Part shown: positions 23,300 through 32,998 of the stretch, piece after piece
Layout of the letters: each line of letters opens with the position of its first letter
Numbering within the stretch: position 1 is the stretch's first letter
Assembly: GCA_020854105.1 (NCBI GenBank)
Contig: JADZGB010000009.1
Span: 62,001-126,000, forward strand
Source: Burkholderiales bacterium
Lineage (GTDB): Bacteria > Pseudomonadota > Gammaproteobacteria > Burkholderiales > SHXO01
Length of the DNA stretch: 64,000 nucleotides
Direction: 5' to 3'
Notes under the pieces: model-generated
The model's input: the letters and a program-made list of their open reading frames with translations, nothing else
Told to the model about the DNA's origin: nothing
Databases searched by the model: none
Made by a program: the position numbers and the translations under genes

Positions 23300-24301
23300 A
23301 TGAGCGAACGCGCGACCATGACCGCGATGCAACTGCAGCAGCCCGGCCGGCCGCTGCAGGCCGCGACCGTGCCCGTGCCGGTCCCGGGCGAGGACCAGGT
23401 CCTGGTGCGCGTGCACGCCTGTGCCGTGTGCCGCACCGACCTGCACATCGTCGACGGCGACCTGACGCAGGGCGCGTATCCGCTCACGCCCGGCCACGAA
23501 GTGGTGGGCACGGTCGTGGCGCGCGGCGCGCGCGTGGAGCATCTGCAGGACGGCCAGCGCGTGGGTGTGCCCTGGCTGGGCTTCACCTGTGGCGGCTGCC
23601 GATTCTGTCGTGCCGGCCAGGAGAACCTGTGCGAGTCGGCGCGCTTCACCGGCTACCATCTGCCGGGGGGCTATGCGCAATACGCGGTGGCCGACGCACG
23701 CTACAGCTTCCCGATTCCGTCCGGGTACGGCGACGCGCAGGCCGCCCCGCTGCTGTGTGCCGGGCTCATCGGCTACCGCGCCCTGCGCATGGCGGGCGAG
23801 GCGCGCAGGATCGGACTCTACGGCTTCGGCGCTGCCGCGCACATCGTGGCGCAGGTGGCGCACCATCAGGGCCGCGAGATATATGCCTTCACCCGCCCCG
23901 GCGACCACGGTGCGCAGCGCTTCGCGCGCGAGCTGGGTGCGTGCTGGGCGGGCGATTCCACGCAGCCGGCGCCGCAACCCCTGGACGCCGCTCTCGTGTT
24001 CGCGCCGGTCGGCGCGCTCGTGCCGGCCGCGCTCGCAGCCGTGGACAAGGGCGGCAGCGTGATCTGCGCCGGCATCCACATGAGCGCGATTCCCTCCTTC
24101 TCCTACGAGCTGCTCTGGGGCGAGCGCATGGTGCGCTCGGTGGCGAACCTCACACGCCGCGATGCCGAGGAGTTCCTCGCGCTGGCGCCCCGGGTGCCGG
24201 TGCGCACCCGGACCGAGATCATGCCGCTGGCGGCAGCCGGCGAGGCGCTGAACCGGCTGCGCAGCGGAGAGGTGCACGGCGCCCTGGTGCTGATGCCCTG
24301 A
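23300..24301 (+). CDS. Zinc-dependent alcohol dehydrogenase
   Basis: A 333-residue MDR-family dehydrogenase. Catalytic zinc ligands are Cys in CAVCRTDLHIVDGD and the His of PGHEVVG; structural zinc is held by the cysteines of CGGCRFCRAGQENLC. The cofactor-binding loop is GLYGFGAAAHIVAQ, in place of GxGxxG. The NLTRRDAEEFL and HMSAIPSFSY blocks match the AdhA-like subgroup known from proteobacteria. Oxidises or reduces an alcohol/aldehyde with NAD(P); the substrate is not predictable. The ATG at 23300 is chosen; 23318 is also possible. Confidence 0.88.
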   Translation: MSERATMTAMQLQQPGRPLQAATVPVPVPGEDQVLVRVHACAVCRTDLHIVDGDLTQGAYPLTPGHEVVGTVVARGARVEHLQDGQRVGVPWLGFTCGGCRFCRAGQENLCESARFTGYHLPGGYAQYAVADARYSFPIPSGYGDAQAAPLLCAGLIGYRALRMAGEARRIGLYGFGAAAHIVAQVAHHQGREIYAFTRPGDHGAQRFARELGACWAGDSTQPAPQPLDAALVFAPVGALVPAALAAVDKGGSVICAGIHMSAIPSFSYELLWGERMVRSVANLTRRDAEEFLALAPRVPVRTRTEIMPLAAAGEALNRLRSGEVHGALVLMP

Positions 24302-24307
24302 GCGTGA

Positions 24308-25594
24308 TCAGGCCGCGGAGAGGCGGTTGTTGGCCCAGGTTAGCCGGTCGATCAGGATGCGCAGGAAGGCCTTGTTGATCTCCTTCTGCAGCGTGTCCGA
24401 GGAATTGCCCAGGTCGGCGGCCTTGATCTCGATCACCGAGAGCGGTGAGAGCGAGCTGATGGTGGTCGTGCGGCGCGTGATGGTCTCGCTGAAATAGAGC
24501 ATTTCTCCGAAGCAGTCGCCCGCGCGCAGGATGTTGAGCAGGCGTCCGGTCTTGGTCACCTTGGCCTCCCCGGCGGTGATGATGAAGAAGCTCTCACCGG
24601 AGTCGCCCTCGCGAATGACGCTCTGTTCGGCGAGGAACTTGCGCCATTGCGTGATGCGCACCGCCTCCCACAACTCTTGATCCCGTACGCCCTTGAAGAA
24701 CGACAGGCTGCGCAGCGCGTTGAACTTCTCCGTGTCCGAGACGTTCTCGCTCGGCACTTCGAGCGTGCGGTAGGAGTGCGTGATGTCGCGCGAGAGATCG
24801 CCCCATGCGGCGTAGCGGGCGTCGATGTCCTTCTCCAGGCAGCGCAGCACCACCCGGTCGAGCTCCGGCGGGATGTCGCGGCGGAAGGTGCTCGGCGGGA
24901 TGGCGGGAATGTTGATCACCTGGTACAGCAGGCTGGCCTTGCTCGATGCCCGGAAGGGCAGTTTCCCGGTGAGCATCTGGTACATCAGCACGCCGAGTGA
25001 ATAGATGTCGGTGCGGAAATCCAGCTCCTTGTCCTGCACCTGCTCGGGCGACATGTAGGCGGGCGAACCCACGCCCTTGAGATGCGTGTGCTCGGCCTGC
25101 TCGTACAGTGCGGCGCCGAAATCGCTGATCTTGATGTCGGTCTCGCCGCTCACCAGGACGTTGGCCGGCTTGATGTCGCAGTGAATGACGCCGTGGCGCT
25201 GCGCGAAGGCGAGCGCCAGGCTGCACTTGAAGATGATCTCGACAACCTTGTTGACCGGCAGCAGGTTGCGCACGTCGCAGTACTGCTCGAGCGTGTGGCC
25301 GTCGATGTACTCCATCACGATGTAGGACAGGTCCTCGTCGCTGACCGCATCGTAGATGGCGAGAATGTGCGGGTGGAACAGCTTGCCGACCAGCGCCGCC
25401 TCGTTCAGGAACACGCGGCGGAACCGCCTCTGCAGGTCGGTGTCGCCCGGCACCTCGCTGCGCACGAGCTTGATGGCCACGTCGCGATTGGCGAACGGGT
25501 CGCGCGCGAGGTAGACGACGCTGGTCGCGCCACGGCCCAGCTCGCGGACCACCGGGTACTTGCCGATCTTCTCGGGGATGGATGCGTTGCTCAT
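24308..25594 (-). CDS. Hanks-type Ser/Thr kinase fused to a cyclic-nucleotide-binding domain (non-RD type)
   Basis: A 428-residue paralogue of the kinase at 11.7 kb, with the same length and layout. Kinase domain: LGRGATSVVYL, VAIKLV, SDFGAALY and SPAYMSPEQVQ. The catalytic loop reads HCDIKPANVL: Cys replaces the Arg next to the catalytic Asp, so this is a non-RD kinase and may not need activation-loop phosphorylation. The C-terminal cyclic-nucleotide domain has FFIITAGEAKVTKTG and FGEMLYF...TRRTTT, keeping the Glu and Arg of the phosphate cassette. The ATG follows a REP-like gap. It converges on the alcohol dehydrogenase. Kinase activity is likely since the VAIK Lys, HxD Asp and DFG are all present. 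Confidence 0.92.
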   Translation of the reverse strand: MSNASIPEKIGKYPVVRELGRGATSVVYLARDPFANRDVAIKLVRSEVPGDTDLQRRFRRVFLNEAALVGKLFHPHILAIYDAVSDEDLSYIVMEYIDGHTLEQYCDVRNLLPVNKVVEIIFKCSLALAFAQRHGVIHCDIKPANVLVSGETDIKISDFGAALYEQAEHTHLKGVGSPAYMSPEQVQDKELDFRTDIYSLGVLMYQMLTGKLPFRASSKASLLYQVINIPAIPPSTFRRDIPPELDRVVLRCLEKDIDARYAAWGDLSRDITHSYRTLEVPSENVSDTEKFNALRSLSFFKGVRDQELWEAVRITQWRKFLAEQSVIREGDSGESFFIITAGEAKVTKTGRLLNILRAGDCFGEMLYFSETITRRTTTISSLSPLSVIEIKAADLGNSSDTLQKEINKAFLRILIDRLTWANNRLSAA

Positions 25595-25714
25595 GGCGGT
25601 TGCGCGGGCCTGGCTGTCCAAGGCCGATCAGAGGCAAATCGGCAGGCCGCACGAGGTCTTTAGCGTGCGGATCCGGGCTCGCGCCAGTGGCGGCGCTGCC
25701 GTCGTCGCAATTAC

Positions 25715-25875
25715 GCCGCGTCGTCCCGCCGAAAGCCGGGACCACGGTCCGTCATGCTGGCGAACGCCGGCATCCAGCAAAACCGATCGGGATTCACACC
25801 AGACCCTGGATGGCGAGGCACGTCGAGGGCACGTCGGCATGACGGACCGCCAGCCCGGCGAACGCCGGGGCCCAT
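25715..25875. repeat. REP-like intergenic palindromes (copy 2, several units)
   Basis: Between the GST and kinase genes several related units lie head to tail or inverted, for example CGTCATGCTGGCGAACGCCG with GCATCCAGC, and CCAGCCCGGCGAACGCCGGG near 25850. They share the CCGGCGxAxGCCGGxATCCAG plan with the copies at 7.6, 56.5 and 60.1 kb. This 286-base gap holds no gene. Confidence 0.65.
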
Positions 25876-25880
25876 CGGCG

Positions 25881-26507
25881 CTACTTCTTCGGCTCGGGCA
25901 CCTTCATCCCGCGTTGCACCGCCGGTCGTTCCCCCACGCGTTCGTACCAGGTCTTCACCGCGGGAAATTCGGCGAGGTCGACCTCGTGCCAATCGTGGCG
26001 TGCGATCCACGGATAGGTGGCGATGTCCGCCACCGAGTACTCGTCGGCCAGATACTCGTGGCCGGACAGATGGCCGTCCAGGACGCCGTACAGGCGGCGC
26101 GTCTCCCTGGTGTATCTCTCGATGCCGTACGGGACCGGCTCCTTCGTGGATCGCAGGAAGTGGTGCGCCTGCCCGAACATCGGGCCGACACCGCCCATCT
26201 GGAACATCAGCCACTGGATGGCCTGGAACTGCCGCGCCGCATCGCGCGGAAGGAACCGGCCGGTCTTGTGGACGAGGTAGAGCAGGATCGCGCCCGACTC
26301 GAACAGCTTGAACGGCTTGCCCCCCGGACCGTCCTGGTCGACGATCGCGGGGATGCGGTTGTTCGGATTGATGGCGAGGAACTCGGGCCGGAACTGCTCG
26401 CCGCTGTTGATGTCCACGGGGTGCGTACGATAGGGCAGTCCGGTCTCCTCGAGCATGATGGAGACCTTGCGCCCGTTGGGCGTGGTCCAGGTGTACAGGT
26501 CGATCAA
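25881..26507 (-). CDS. Glutathione S-transferase (YfcG/YghU-like)
   Basis: A 208-residue GST. The thioredoxin-like half starts MIDLYTWTTPNGRKVSIMLEE, where the Thr-Pro-Asn-Gly segment matches the Nu-class disulfide reductases YfcG/YghU, and continues NPNNRIPAIVD and LFESGAILLYL (glutathione binding). The helical half has YSVADIATYPW. The start is a TTG with GGAGG six bases before it. Likely a glutathione-dependent disulfide reductase of the cytoplasm. Confidence 0.9.
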   Translation of the reverse strand: MIDLYTWTTPNGRKVSIMLEETGLPYRTHPVDINSGEQFRPEFLAINPNNRIPAIVDQDGPGGKPFKLFESGAILLYLVHKTGRFLPRDAARQFQAIQWLMFQMGGVGPMFGQAHHFLRSTKEPVPYGIERYTRETRRLYGVLDGHLSGHEYLADEYSVADIATYPWIARHDWHEVDLAEFPAVKTWYERVGERPAVQRGMKVPEPKK

Positions 26508-26616
26508 GGCAGCCTCCGCGACGGAATGGGCGGCATTCTAGCAGCGCGGCCCGGCCCGACACCGGCTGCCCCGGGGGATATCTCGGTGCTATAGTCGGTG
26601 CGATGCAGGCAGACGG

Positions 26617-26814
26617 ATGACCAAGTGGTTCCTGGCGACGCTTCTGGCGCTCGCGCTGATCGGAGGGCTCACGCCGATGCTGCGCAGAATCGGGCTCGGA
26701 CGGCTTCCGGGTGACTTCCGGTTCGTGCTGCGCGGTCGGGAGTACAACTTCCCCTTCGCCTCATCGCTCGTCCTGTCCGCCGTCGCCAGCCTCATCTTCT
26801 ACCTCATGCACTGA
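26617..26814 (+). CDS. DUF2905 small membrane protein
   Basis: A 65-residue protein with two membrane helices around a short polar loop, [16 protein letters not shown], the hallmark of DUF2905. Function unknown. Its last 54 bases overlap the 3' end of the cca gene on the other strand. A TATAGT -10-like box lies 25 bases before the ATG. Confidence 0.85.
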   Translation: MTKWFLATLLALALIGGLTPMLRRIGLGRLPGDFRFVLRGREYNFPFASSLVLSAVASLIFYLMH

Positions 26815-28047
26815 GGCGCCCGGCCGCCCCGCATCGTCGCGCGCCAGCGCGGCACTGACCGCGTGGACGCGCGCCGCGTGCACCGCCTGCGCGATCTTCG
26901 ACGGCTCGCTCTGCGCGCGCGCGATGGACGCGCTGTCCACCTCGCGCGCTGCCTGCAGCGCCTTGCGCAGCAGCGGCGCCGGTGCGTAGGCCAACGACTC
27001 GAATCCGGGCCGTCCGTGGAAGTCGCAGGCACAGGCCTGGAGCAGTTCCTCGAAGCGTTCGGGCCGGCGCAGCGCGTCGGCGTGTTCCAGCAGCTTCACC
27101 ATCGTGGCGGGACGCAGCTCCTGCGCGCGGTGCACCTGACCGTGATGGCGCGCGACGATCAGAGCCAGATCCCGGCAGTCGTTGGGAACGCGCAGACGTT
27201 CGCACATGGCACGGATCAGATCGACGCTGCGCGCCTCGTGCCCGATGTGGCGCGGCCACTGCTCGCGCGGCGTGGTGCCCTTGCCCAGGTCGTGCGTGAG
27301 GGCGGCGAACCGCACCGGTAGCGAGAATCGGCGCGATGCCGCGTAGTCGATCACGAGCAGGACGTGCAGTCCGGTATCGATCTCCGGATGGTACTGTGGC
27401 GGCTGGGGCACACCGAACAGTGCATCCACCTCGGGCAGGATGCGCGCCAGCGCGCCGCAGGCGCGCAATGCCTCGAGCATCAGCGACGGGCGCTGCTCCG
27501 ACAGCCCGCGCGCGATCTCCTGCCAGGCGCGTTCGGGCACCAGATGGTCCACCTCGCCGGCCGCCACCATCCCGCGCATCAATGCCAGCGTCTCGGGCGC
27601 GATCTCGAAGGCGAAGCGCGCGGCGAAGCGCGCCACGCGCAGGATGCGCACGGGATCCTCGGCGAAGGCGGACGAGACGTGGCGCAGCACGCCCTGGCGC
27701 AGGTCGCGTGCGCCATCGAAAGGATCGATCAGCTGCCCGTCCTGCGTGCGCGCGATGGCATTGATGGTGAGGTCGCGTCGTGCGAGATCCTGCTCGAGCG
27801 TGACCTCGCGCGCGGCAAACACGGCGAAGCCCTTGTATCCGCGCCCGGTCTTGCGCTCGGTGCGCGCCAGCGCGTACTCCTCGTTGGTCTCGGGGTGAAG
27901 GAAGACGGGGAAATCCTTGCCGACGGCACGATATCCCAGCCGCACCATCTCCTCGGGGTCGCTGCCGACGACGACGTAGTCATGGTCCTTGACGGGCAGA
28001 CCGAGCAGCTCGTCGCGCACGGAGCCCCCGACCCGATAGATCTCCAT
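26761..28047 (-). CDS. cca: CCA-adding tRNA nucleotidyltransferase (with HD domain)
   Basis: A 428-residue class II CCA-adding enzyme that repairs or builds the 3' CCA of tRNAs. It starts [16 protein letters not shown]; the catalytic carboxylates are in [18 protein letters not shown] and [16 protein letters not shown] are further family blocks. The C-terminal HD phosphohydrolase domain of the gammaproteobacterial/betaproteobacterial type has LTHDLGKG and [10 protein letters not shown]. It is the last gene of slt, NDUFA9-like, cca, 20 bases after its neighbour. The C-terminal 18 codons overlap DUF2905 tail to tail. Confidence 0.96.
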   Translation of the reverse strand: MEIYRVGGSVRDELLGLPVKDHDYVVVGSDPEEMVRLGYRAVGKDFPVFLHPETNEEYALARTERKTGRGYKGFAVFAAREVTLEQDLARRDLTINAIARTQDGQLIDPFDGARDLRQGVLRHVSSAFAEDPVRILRVARFAARFAFEIAPETLALMRGMVAAGEVDHLVPERAWQEIARGLSEQRPSLMLEALRACGALARILPEVDALFGVPQPPQYHPEIDTGLHVLLVIDYAASRRFSLPVRFAALTHDLGKGTTPREQWPRHIGHEARSVDLIRAMCERLRVPNDCRDLALIVARHHGQVHRAQELRPATMVKLLEHADALRRPERFEELLQACACDFHGRPGFESLAYAPAPLLRKALQAAREVDSASIARAQSEPSKIAQAVHAARVHAVSAALARDDAGRPGASVHEVEDEAGDGGQDER

Positions 28048-28067
28048 CGCGGCGTGCGCGCCGGGAG

Positions 28068-29003
28068 TCAGCGGCGCGCGCGGTAGCGGAACCAGTGGTA
28101 GCGCGCGCGCGGTGTCACGCCGCCGATGTACATCGGCGCGACCGCCTCCAGCGGCGTGGGGTCGATACCGAACAGCGGCGGAAACGGCCCTTCGCACACG
28201 TTGTCCACGCGCATCGACAGCACGTTGTCGCGCGTCATCAGCTGGCCGGGAAGGCGTTCGAGCACGAACGCCTGCAGCATCGACAGGGTCGGGCCCAGTT
28301 CGATCACCGGGCGCTGCAGACCGAGCGTGCGCATGACGTAGGCGACCAGCGCACGCAGGGTGTAGACGTGCGGGCCGCACAGTTCGTAGGTGTGGCCGAA
28401 GGTGCGCGCATCGTCCAGCGATGTCGCGATCGCGCGTGCCACGTCGCCCACGTACACGGGCTGGAAGCGCGCCTGGGGCGAGGCCAGCGCCAGCACCGGC
28501 AGGCGCCGCGCGAGTGTGGCAAACAGGTTGAGGAACCGGTCCTCCGCTCCGAACAGCACCGAAGGCCGGAACAGGGTGGCGTCGATGCGGGTGCGCGCCA
28601 GACGCACCACGTTCTCGCCCTCGGACTTGGAGCGAAGATAGGCGCTCGGTGCATCCGCCGAGGCCTTCAGGGCGCTCACGTGCACCAGCCTGCGCACGCC
28701 GTGCTTGTCGCAAGCCGCGACGATGCGCCGGGGCAGGTCCACGTGAGCGCGCTCGAAATCACCGTGCAGGATGCCCACCAGGTTGATCACGGCATCGCAG
28801 GAGGAAACCAGACGCTGCAGCGTCCTGTCGTCGTGGACGTCGGCCTGCACCACGTCCACGGTGGGCAACAGGATGAGTTCCTTGGCGCGGTCGCGCCGCC
28901 GCGTGGGCACGCGCACCTGCAGGCCGCGTGCGACCAGCTGGCGCACCACGTGACGGCCGAGGAAACCGGAGCCGCCGATGACGAGAACGGAACGGATGAT
29001 CAT
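28068..29003 (-). CDS. NDUFA9-like NAD(P)-binding protein (atypical SDR)
   Basis: A 311-residue extended SDR-fold protein. The nucleotide loop is [21 protein letters not shown] and a [10 protein letters not shown] (in place of YxxxK) give the atypical active site seen in the complex I NDUFA9 subfamily. The bacterial members are of uncertain function; enzymatic activity is doubtful because Tyr is missing at the catalytic place. Gene order slt-NDUFA9-cca recurs in betaproteobacteria and supports an operon. The start overlaps nothing and lies 36 bases behind slt. Confidence 0.88.
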   Translation of the reverse strand: MIIRSVLVIGGSGFLGRHVVRQLVARGLQVRVPTRRRDRAKELILLPTVDVVQADVHDDRTLQRLVSSCDAVINLVGILHGDFERAHVDLPRRIVAACDKHGVRRLVHVSALKASADAPSAYLRSKSEGENVVRLARTRIDATLFRPSVLFGAEDRFLNLFATLARRLPVLALASPQARFQPVYVGDVARAIATSLDDARTFGHTYELCGPHVYTLRALVAYVMRTLGLQRPVIELGPTLSMLQAFVLERLPGQLMTRDNVLSMRVDNVCEGPFPPLFGIDPTPLEAVAPMYIGGVTPRARYHWFRYRARR

Positions 29004-29039
29004 GATCGGGCCAGTACCTGTGCTTGGGATCGGGTGAGG

Positions 29040-30968
29040 CTACTCGTCGTTGCCGGGACGCGCCTCGATGAGGCCGAGGCGCTGCTTGAGGGTGAGGAAC
29101 TGCCCGCCCAGCAGCCGCGAATAGTACATCGTGTTGCTCATCACCTTGCGCACGTAGTCGCGGGTTTCGTTGAACGGGATGTTCTCGGTGTAGACGGCGC
29201 CCTCCAGCGGCTTCTGCGCCCGCCATTGGCGCGCGCGCCCCGGGCCGGCGTTGTAACCCGCGGTCGCCAGCACCGCATGGCCCAGGCTGTCCATCAGATC
29301 ACGCAGGTAGTAGGTGCCGAGGCTGATGTTGGTGTCCACCGAGAGTGCCGAGTCCCGATCGAATCCGGCGAGTCCCATGCGCTTGGCCACGTGCCGCGCG
29401 GTTGCCGGCATGAGCTGCATCAGGCCCTGCGCTCCGGCGCTGGAGCGCGCGTCGGCGATGAAGCGGCTCTCCTGGCGCATGAGGCCGTACACCCACGCCT
29501 GTTCCAGGTCGAGCTGGCGGGCGTAGGCGCTGACGAGGTCGCGATGCGGCATCGGATAGCGCAGGTCGAAGTCGTGCAGCATCCGCGTTCGATCGGCGGT
29601 GTCGATCGCACGGTCGTACCAGCCGGCCCGGCTCGCCACCTCCGCTGCCGCCAGCAACCGATGGTCGTCGAAGTCGCGCGTACTCCAGCGCCACTCGAGT
29701 GCGCCCTCGGGCCGCAAGCCGAGCTGGTAGAGGCGCAGTGCGCGCTGGATGCCCGGAACGTTCTCCACCTGCGCGATCTCCTCGGCGGTCGGGCGGTAGG
29801 CCGTGGGCGCATTGGACAAGGCCGCGCCCAGTTCCTCGGCCGCCAGGCGCCCGTAGAAATTGTGTTCGAGCGACAGCGGTGCCAGCAGCGTGTTCGCCTC
29901 CGCCGCCTTGCCCTGGGCCAGCAGCGCCCGCGCGCGCCAGTAGCGCCACACCGTGACGGCCTGCTCGGCTTTGCTCATGGGCGCGATGGCACGCTCGACC
30001 GTCTGCCAGTCCCCGGTACGCATGGCGCTGCGCGCCATCCATCCGAGCTGCCGGTCATCGAGCCGGTGCTCGTCGGAGCGCTTGTACCAGTCGAGCGTCT
30101 CGGCGCGATGGCGCAGTGCGCCCGCCATGGCCACCTGGCCCCAGCCGTAGGCGCGGTCATCCGCCGGGAGCGATTGCTCCAGCCGTTCGAGGCGGCTGGC
30201 GGCAACCGCGGGCAGCGACTGCGCGAGACGCATGGTTGCGAACAGCGCGAGTTCGCGCTGGGCACGGGTCTTCAGAGGGATCGACTTCGCGCCAAGGTAG
30301 CGCTGCGGATTGCGCACGACCGCGTCGATCTGCCGGCCGTCCATCCGAGATCGGGAAGGCAGGTAGGCAGCGAGCGATTTGGCCAGGGTGACGTTGCCTG
30401 CCGCCAGCGCCCGGCGGATGCGCTGCCACACCGCGCCGGCGTCCAGGCTGCCGTTGCGCACGAGTGTGTCGAACACCGGTGCGCAGCTGTCGGGCTGCGT
30501 CGTGCCCTGCTGCCACAACGGCAGCGCCGCCGCGGCCACGTCGGCATCGTTGCGTGCCAGCCGCGCCTGCAGGCGGAAGCACTGCATCTCCGTGTCCTCG
30601 GCAGCGAGCGCAGCCGATTCGCGCTCGAACGCGTCCCAGTCGCCGCGGCGCGCGAGCAGCTTTGCCCGGTCGGTGCGCAGGCGCTGTGCGAGCAGCGAAT
30701 CGCCCTGGGCATCGAGGAAGGCGCGCACGTCGTCTTCGGTGCGCTGTTCCAGGCGGCCGGTGAGTTGCCAGTAGCGTACGTAGGGTGCCAGCGGATGACC
30801 GGACAGCGCCGGTGCGAGCGCGTCCACGCGCTCGTGCTGCCCGCGCAGGAACGCTTCGCGCGCGGCGAGGAAATCGCCGTCGGCATCCGCTCGCGCTGCG
30901 CTCGCGCTCCACAGCGGGCCTAGGACGCACAGCACGTGCGCCAGTTTTCGCCAGGCAGCAGCGATCAC
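29040..30968 (-). CDS. slt: Soluble lytic murein transglycosylase (Slt70-like)
   Basis: A 642-residue periplasmic enzyme. A GTG with a perfect GGAAGGAGG eight bases upstream begins VIAAAWRKLAHVLCVLG, a signal peptide cut near ARADAD. A long alpha-superhelical U-domain (about 30-440) precedes the lysozyme-like catalytic domain: catalytic Glu in RQESRFIADARSSAGAQG, then GLMQLMPATA and LGTYYLRDLM. It cleaves peptidoglycan to 1,6-anhydro products. A further in-frame extension upstream lacks a ribosome-binding site. First gene of its operon. Confidence 0.95.
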   Translation of the reverse strand: MIAAAWRKLAHVLCVLGPLWSASAARADADGDFLAAREAFLRGQHERVDALAPALSGHPLAPYVRYWQLTGRLEQRTEDDVRAFLDAQGDSLLAQRLRTDRAKLLARRGDWDAFERESAALAAEDTEMQCFRLQARLARNDADVAAAALPLWQQGTTQPDSCAPVFDTLVRNGSLDAGAVWQRIRRALAAGNVTLAKSLAAYLPSRSRMDGRQIDAVVRNPQRYLGAKSIPLKTRAQRELALFATMRLAQSLPAVAASRLERLEQSLPADDRAYGWGQVAMAGALRHRAETLDWYKRSDEHRLDDRQLGWMARSAMRTGDWQTVERAIAPMSKAEQAVTVWRYWRARALLAQGKAAEANTLLAPLSLEHNFYGRLAAEELGAALSNAPTAYRPTAEEIAQVENVPGIQRALRLYQLGLRPEGALEWRWSTRDFDDHRLLAAAEVASRAGWYDRAIDTADRTRMLHDFDLRYPMPHRDLVSAYARQLDLEQAWVYGLMRQESRFIADARSSAGAQGLMQLMPATARHVAKRMGLAGFDRDSALSVDTNISLGTYYLRDLMDSLGHAVLATAGYNAGPGRARQWRAQKPLEGAVYTENIPFNETRDYVRKVMSNTMYYSRLLGGQFLTLKQRLGLIEARPGNDE

Positions 30969-31043
30969 CGAACGAGCCTCCTTCCGATCGCGCCGTGTGG
31001 CGCATCTTGCTGACGACCGCAGGATTTTCCCATAGTTCTGGCA

Positions 31044-31075
31044 GTGCACCAGCGTACCGGTGCACCAGCGTGCCG
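31044..31075. repeat. Tandem duplication of a 16-base unit
   Basis: GTGCACCAGCGTACCG is followed directly by GTGCACCAGCGTGCCG, one mismatch. It lies in the 474-base divergent gap between slt and rpiA, which holds no gene. Confidence 0.75.
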
Positions 31076-31272
31076 CGTGCCGGGCGTGGTCCATGCCGGG
31101 GAACGGGCGGTACGCCGGATGCCGTGCGCCGGCGGCAGCGGCGCGCGGCAGGCAGCGCGTGCGCGAGCGGCCGGCGCGCAGCACAGCGCAGGCCGGACAT
31201 CGCAGCCGCGTCTATCGGCTCGCCCGTGACGATCTTGATCTCGAGCGCGAGGGCCCTGTCGCCGTCCTGGGC

Positions 31273-31380
31273 CGATCCGCGGTCCCGGGTCGATGCGCTG
31301 TTCCGAGCGGATGCGCTGTTCCGAGCGGATGCGCAGTCCCGGGTCGATGCGATGTTCCGGGTCGATGCGATGTTCCGGGC
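31273..31380. repeat. Six tandem 18-base units upstream of rpiA
   Basis: Units start at 31273, 31291, 31309, 31327, 31345 and 31363; the consensus is CGATGCGMTGTTCCGRGY. The last two units differ by one base. A seventh, decayed unit may follow. The array ends 62 bases before the rpiA ATG. Confidence 0.9.
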
Positions 31381-31442
31381 CGGTGCGGCCGGAGTCCTTG
31401 CCGCCGATGCTATCCTGTTGGCCTGTCCTTCCCGTGCACGCC

Positions 31443-32132
31443 ATGACCACCGACGAGATGAAACGCGCGGCCGCGCTGGCCGCCCTGGCTTATGTCCCCG
31501 AGGGTGCAATCGTCGGAGTGGGTACCGGTTCCACGGTGAACTTCTTCATCGACGCGCTGGAAGCGATCCGTGGACGCGTCGCCGGTGCGGTATCCAGTTC
31601 CAGGGCCTCCACCGAGCGCATGGCCCGCCTGGGCATCCCCGTGCTCGACCTCAATCGCGTGGACGACGTTCCGGTGTACGTGGATGGCGCCGACGAGGTC
31701 AGCGCGCGGCTTCACATGGTGAAGGGCGGCGGCGGCGCCCTCACCGGCGAGAAGATCGTGGCCGCCATGTCCAGGATCTTCGTGTGCATCGCCGACCAGG
31801 CCAAGAAGAAGGCAGTCCTGGGTGCCTTCCCGCTGCCGGTAGAGGTGATTCCGCTCGCGCGTGCCTACGTCGCGCGCGAGATGGCGGCGCTGGGCGGGCG
31901 GCCGGTTCTGCGCGAGGGTTTCGTGACCGACTACGGCAACGTGATCCTCGATGTGCACGGGCTGACCATCGCCGATCCGGTAGAACTGGAGGGTCGCATC
32001 GACCGGATTGCCGGCGTCGTGACCAACGGCATCTTCGCCCGGCGTCCGGCAGACGTGCTACTGCTGGGGACGCCGGCCGGCGTCGAATGTCTGACCGCGC
32101 AGCACGTTGAAACACTGCGGTCAAGTGACTGA
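31443..32132 (+). CDS. rpiA: Ribose-5-phosphate isomerase A
   Basis: A 229-residue RpiA that interconverts ribulose- and ribose-5-phosphate in the pentose phosphate pathway. Motifs are [15 protein letters not shown], the DGADEV box and [12 protein letters not shown], which form the phosphate and active-site loops. The ATG at 31443 matches the homologue N-terminus [10 protein letters not shown]; the frame is open upstream only through the tandem array. No good Shine-Dalgarno sequence is seen. phoU follows after 62 bases. Confidence 0.96.
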   Translation: MTTDEMKRAAALAALAYVPEGAIVGVGTGSTVNFFIDALEAIRGRVAGAVSSSRASTERMARLGIPVLDLNRVDDVPVYVDGADEVSARLHMVKGGGGALTGEKIVAAMSRIFVCIADQAKKKAVLGAFPLPVEVIPLARAYVAREMAALGGRPVLREGFVTDYGNVILDVHGLTIADPVELEGRIDRIAGVVTNGIFARRPADVLLLGTPAGVECLTAQHVETLRSSD

Positions 32133-32194
32133 AGTAAACTGCGGCATTGGCCGATCTTGAGGCCTGTGCCGCCAGCGGTGCCAAGGAGCCGGGA

Positions 32195-32899
32195 ATGTCC
32201 TCTGATCACACTTCCAAGCAGTTCGACGCCGAGCTCGAGAACCTGCGGTCGCGAGTCCTGCAGATGGGCGGGTTCGTCGAGCAGCAGGTCTCGATGGCAG
32301 TCGATGCGCTCACCAACGCGAACGTCGAGCTGTGTGCGACGGTCGTGGCGAACGACCACAAGGTCAACGCCATGGAGGTCGGCATCGACGAGGATTGCAG
32401 CACCATCATCGCCCGACGCCAGCCGGCGGCCTCCGACCTGCGGCTGGTCATGGCCGTCATCAAGACCATCACCGATCTCGAGCGGATCGGCGACGAGGCG
32501 GCCAAGATCGCGCGCATGGCCAACCTGGTCTATTCGGTGGACCGGGTGCAGCAGCCGCGCTACGTCGAGATCCGGCGCATGGCCACGCTCGCCACCGAGA
32601 TGCTGCGCAAGTCGCTCGACTGCTTCGCTCGCCTGGACGTGGCCGGATCGGCCGAGGTCGTGCGCACCGACCGACACGTGGACGAGGAATTCCGGGCGAT
32701 CCTGCGCCAGCTCATCACCTTCATGATGGAGGATCCGCGCACCATCTCCGCCTCCATCGAGATCCTGTTCATCGCCAAGGCGCTCGAGCGCATCGGCGAT
32801 CATGCCACGAACATCTCCGAGTACGTGATCTACATGGTCAAGGGCAAGGACGTGCGCCACATCGCCCTGGAAGAGATCGAGCGGGAGATCATCGCCTGA
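32195..32899 (+). CDS. phoU: Phosphate signalling protein PhoU
   Basis: A 234-residue PhoU with two homologous three-helix bundles. The metal-binding ExxxD motifs are EVGIDEDC-type in the first half and VRTDRHVDEEF in the second; LERIGDEAAKIA and LERIGDHATNISEYVIY mark the repeats. It links the Pst transporter to PhoR signalling, but no pst or phoBR genes are nearby; ppx follows after 99 bases, so a polyphosphate-related role is suggested. AAGGAG is placed well before the ATG. Confidence 0.95.
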   Translation: MSSDHTSKQFDAELENLRSRVLQMGGFVEQQVSMAVDALTNANVELCATVVANDHKVNAMEVGIDEDCSTIIARRQPAASDLRLVMAVIKTITDLERIGDEAAKIARMANLVYSVDRVQQPRYVEIRRMATLATEMLRKSLDCFARLDVAGSAEVVRTDRHVDEEFRAILRQLITFMMEDPRTISASIEILFIAKALERIGDHATNISEYVIYMVKGKDVRHIALEEIEREIIA

Positions 32900-32998
32900 G
32901 ATGCGGCGTCCCGCCCCGGACCGTGCTGACGCCTGCCCCCGCGTCGCGCGCGGCGCGCGACGCGGTGCCGGCCGAGCGCATGGCGGATATCGCGTGCG

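Noticed and set aside
31273..31380. CRISPR-like array
   Set aside because: Units are directly adjacent with no spacers and no cas genes are nearby; the same holds for the other arrays.
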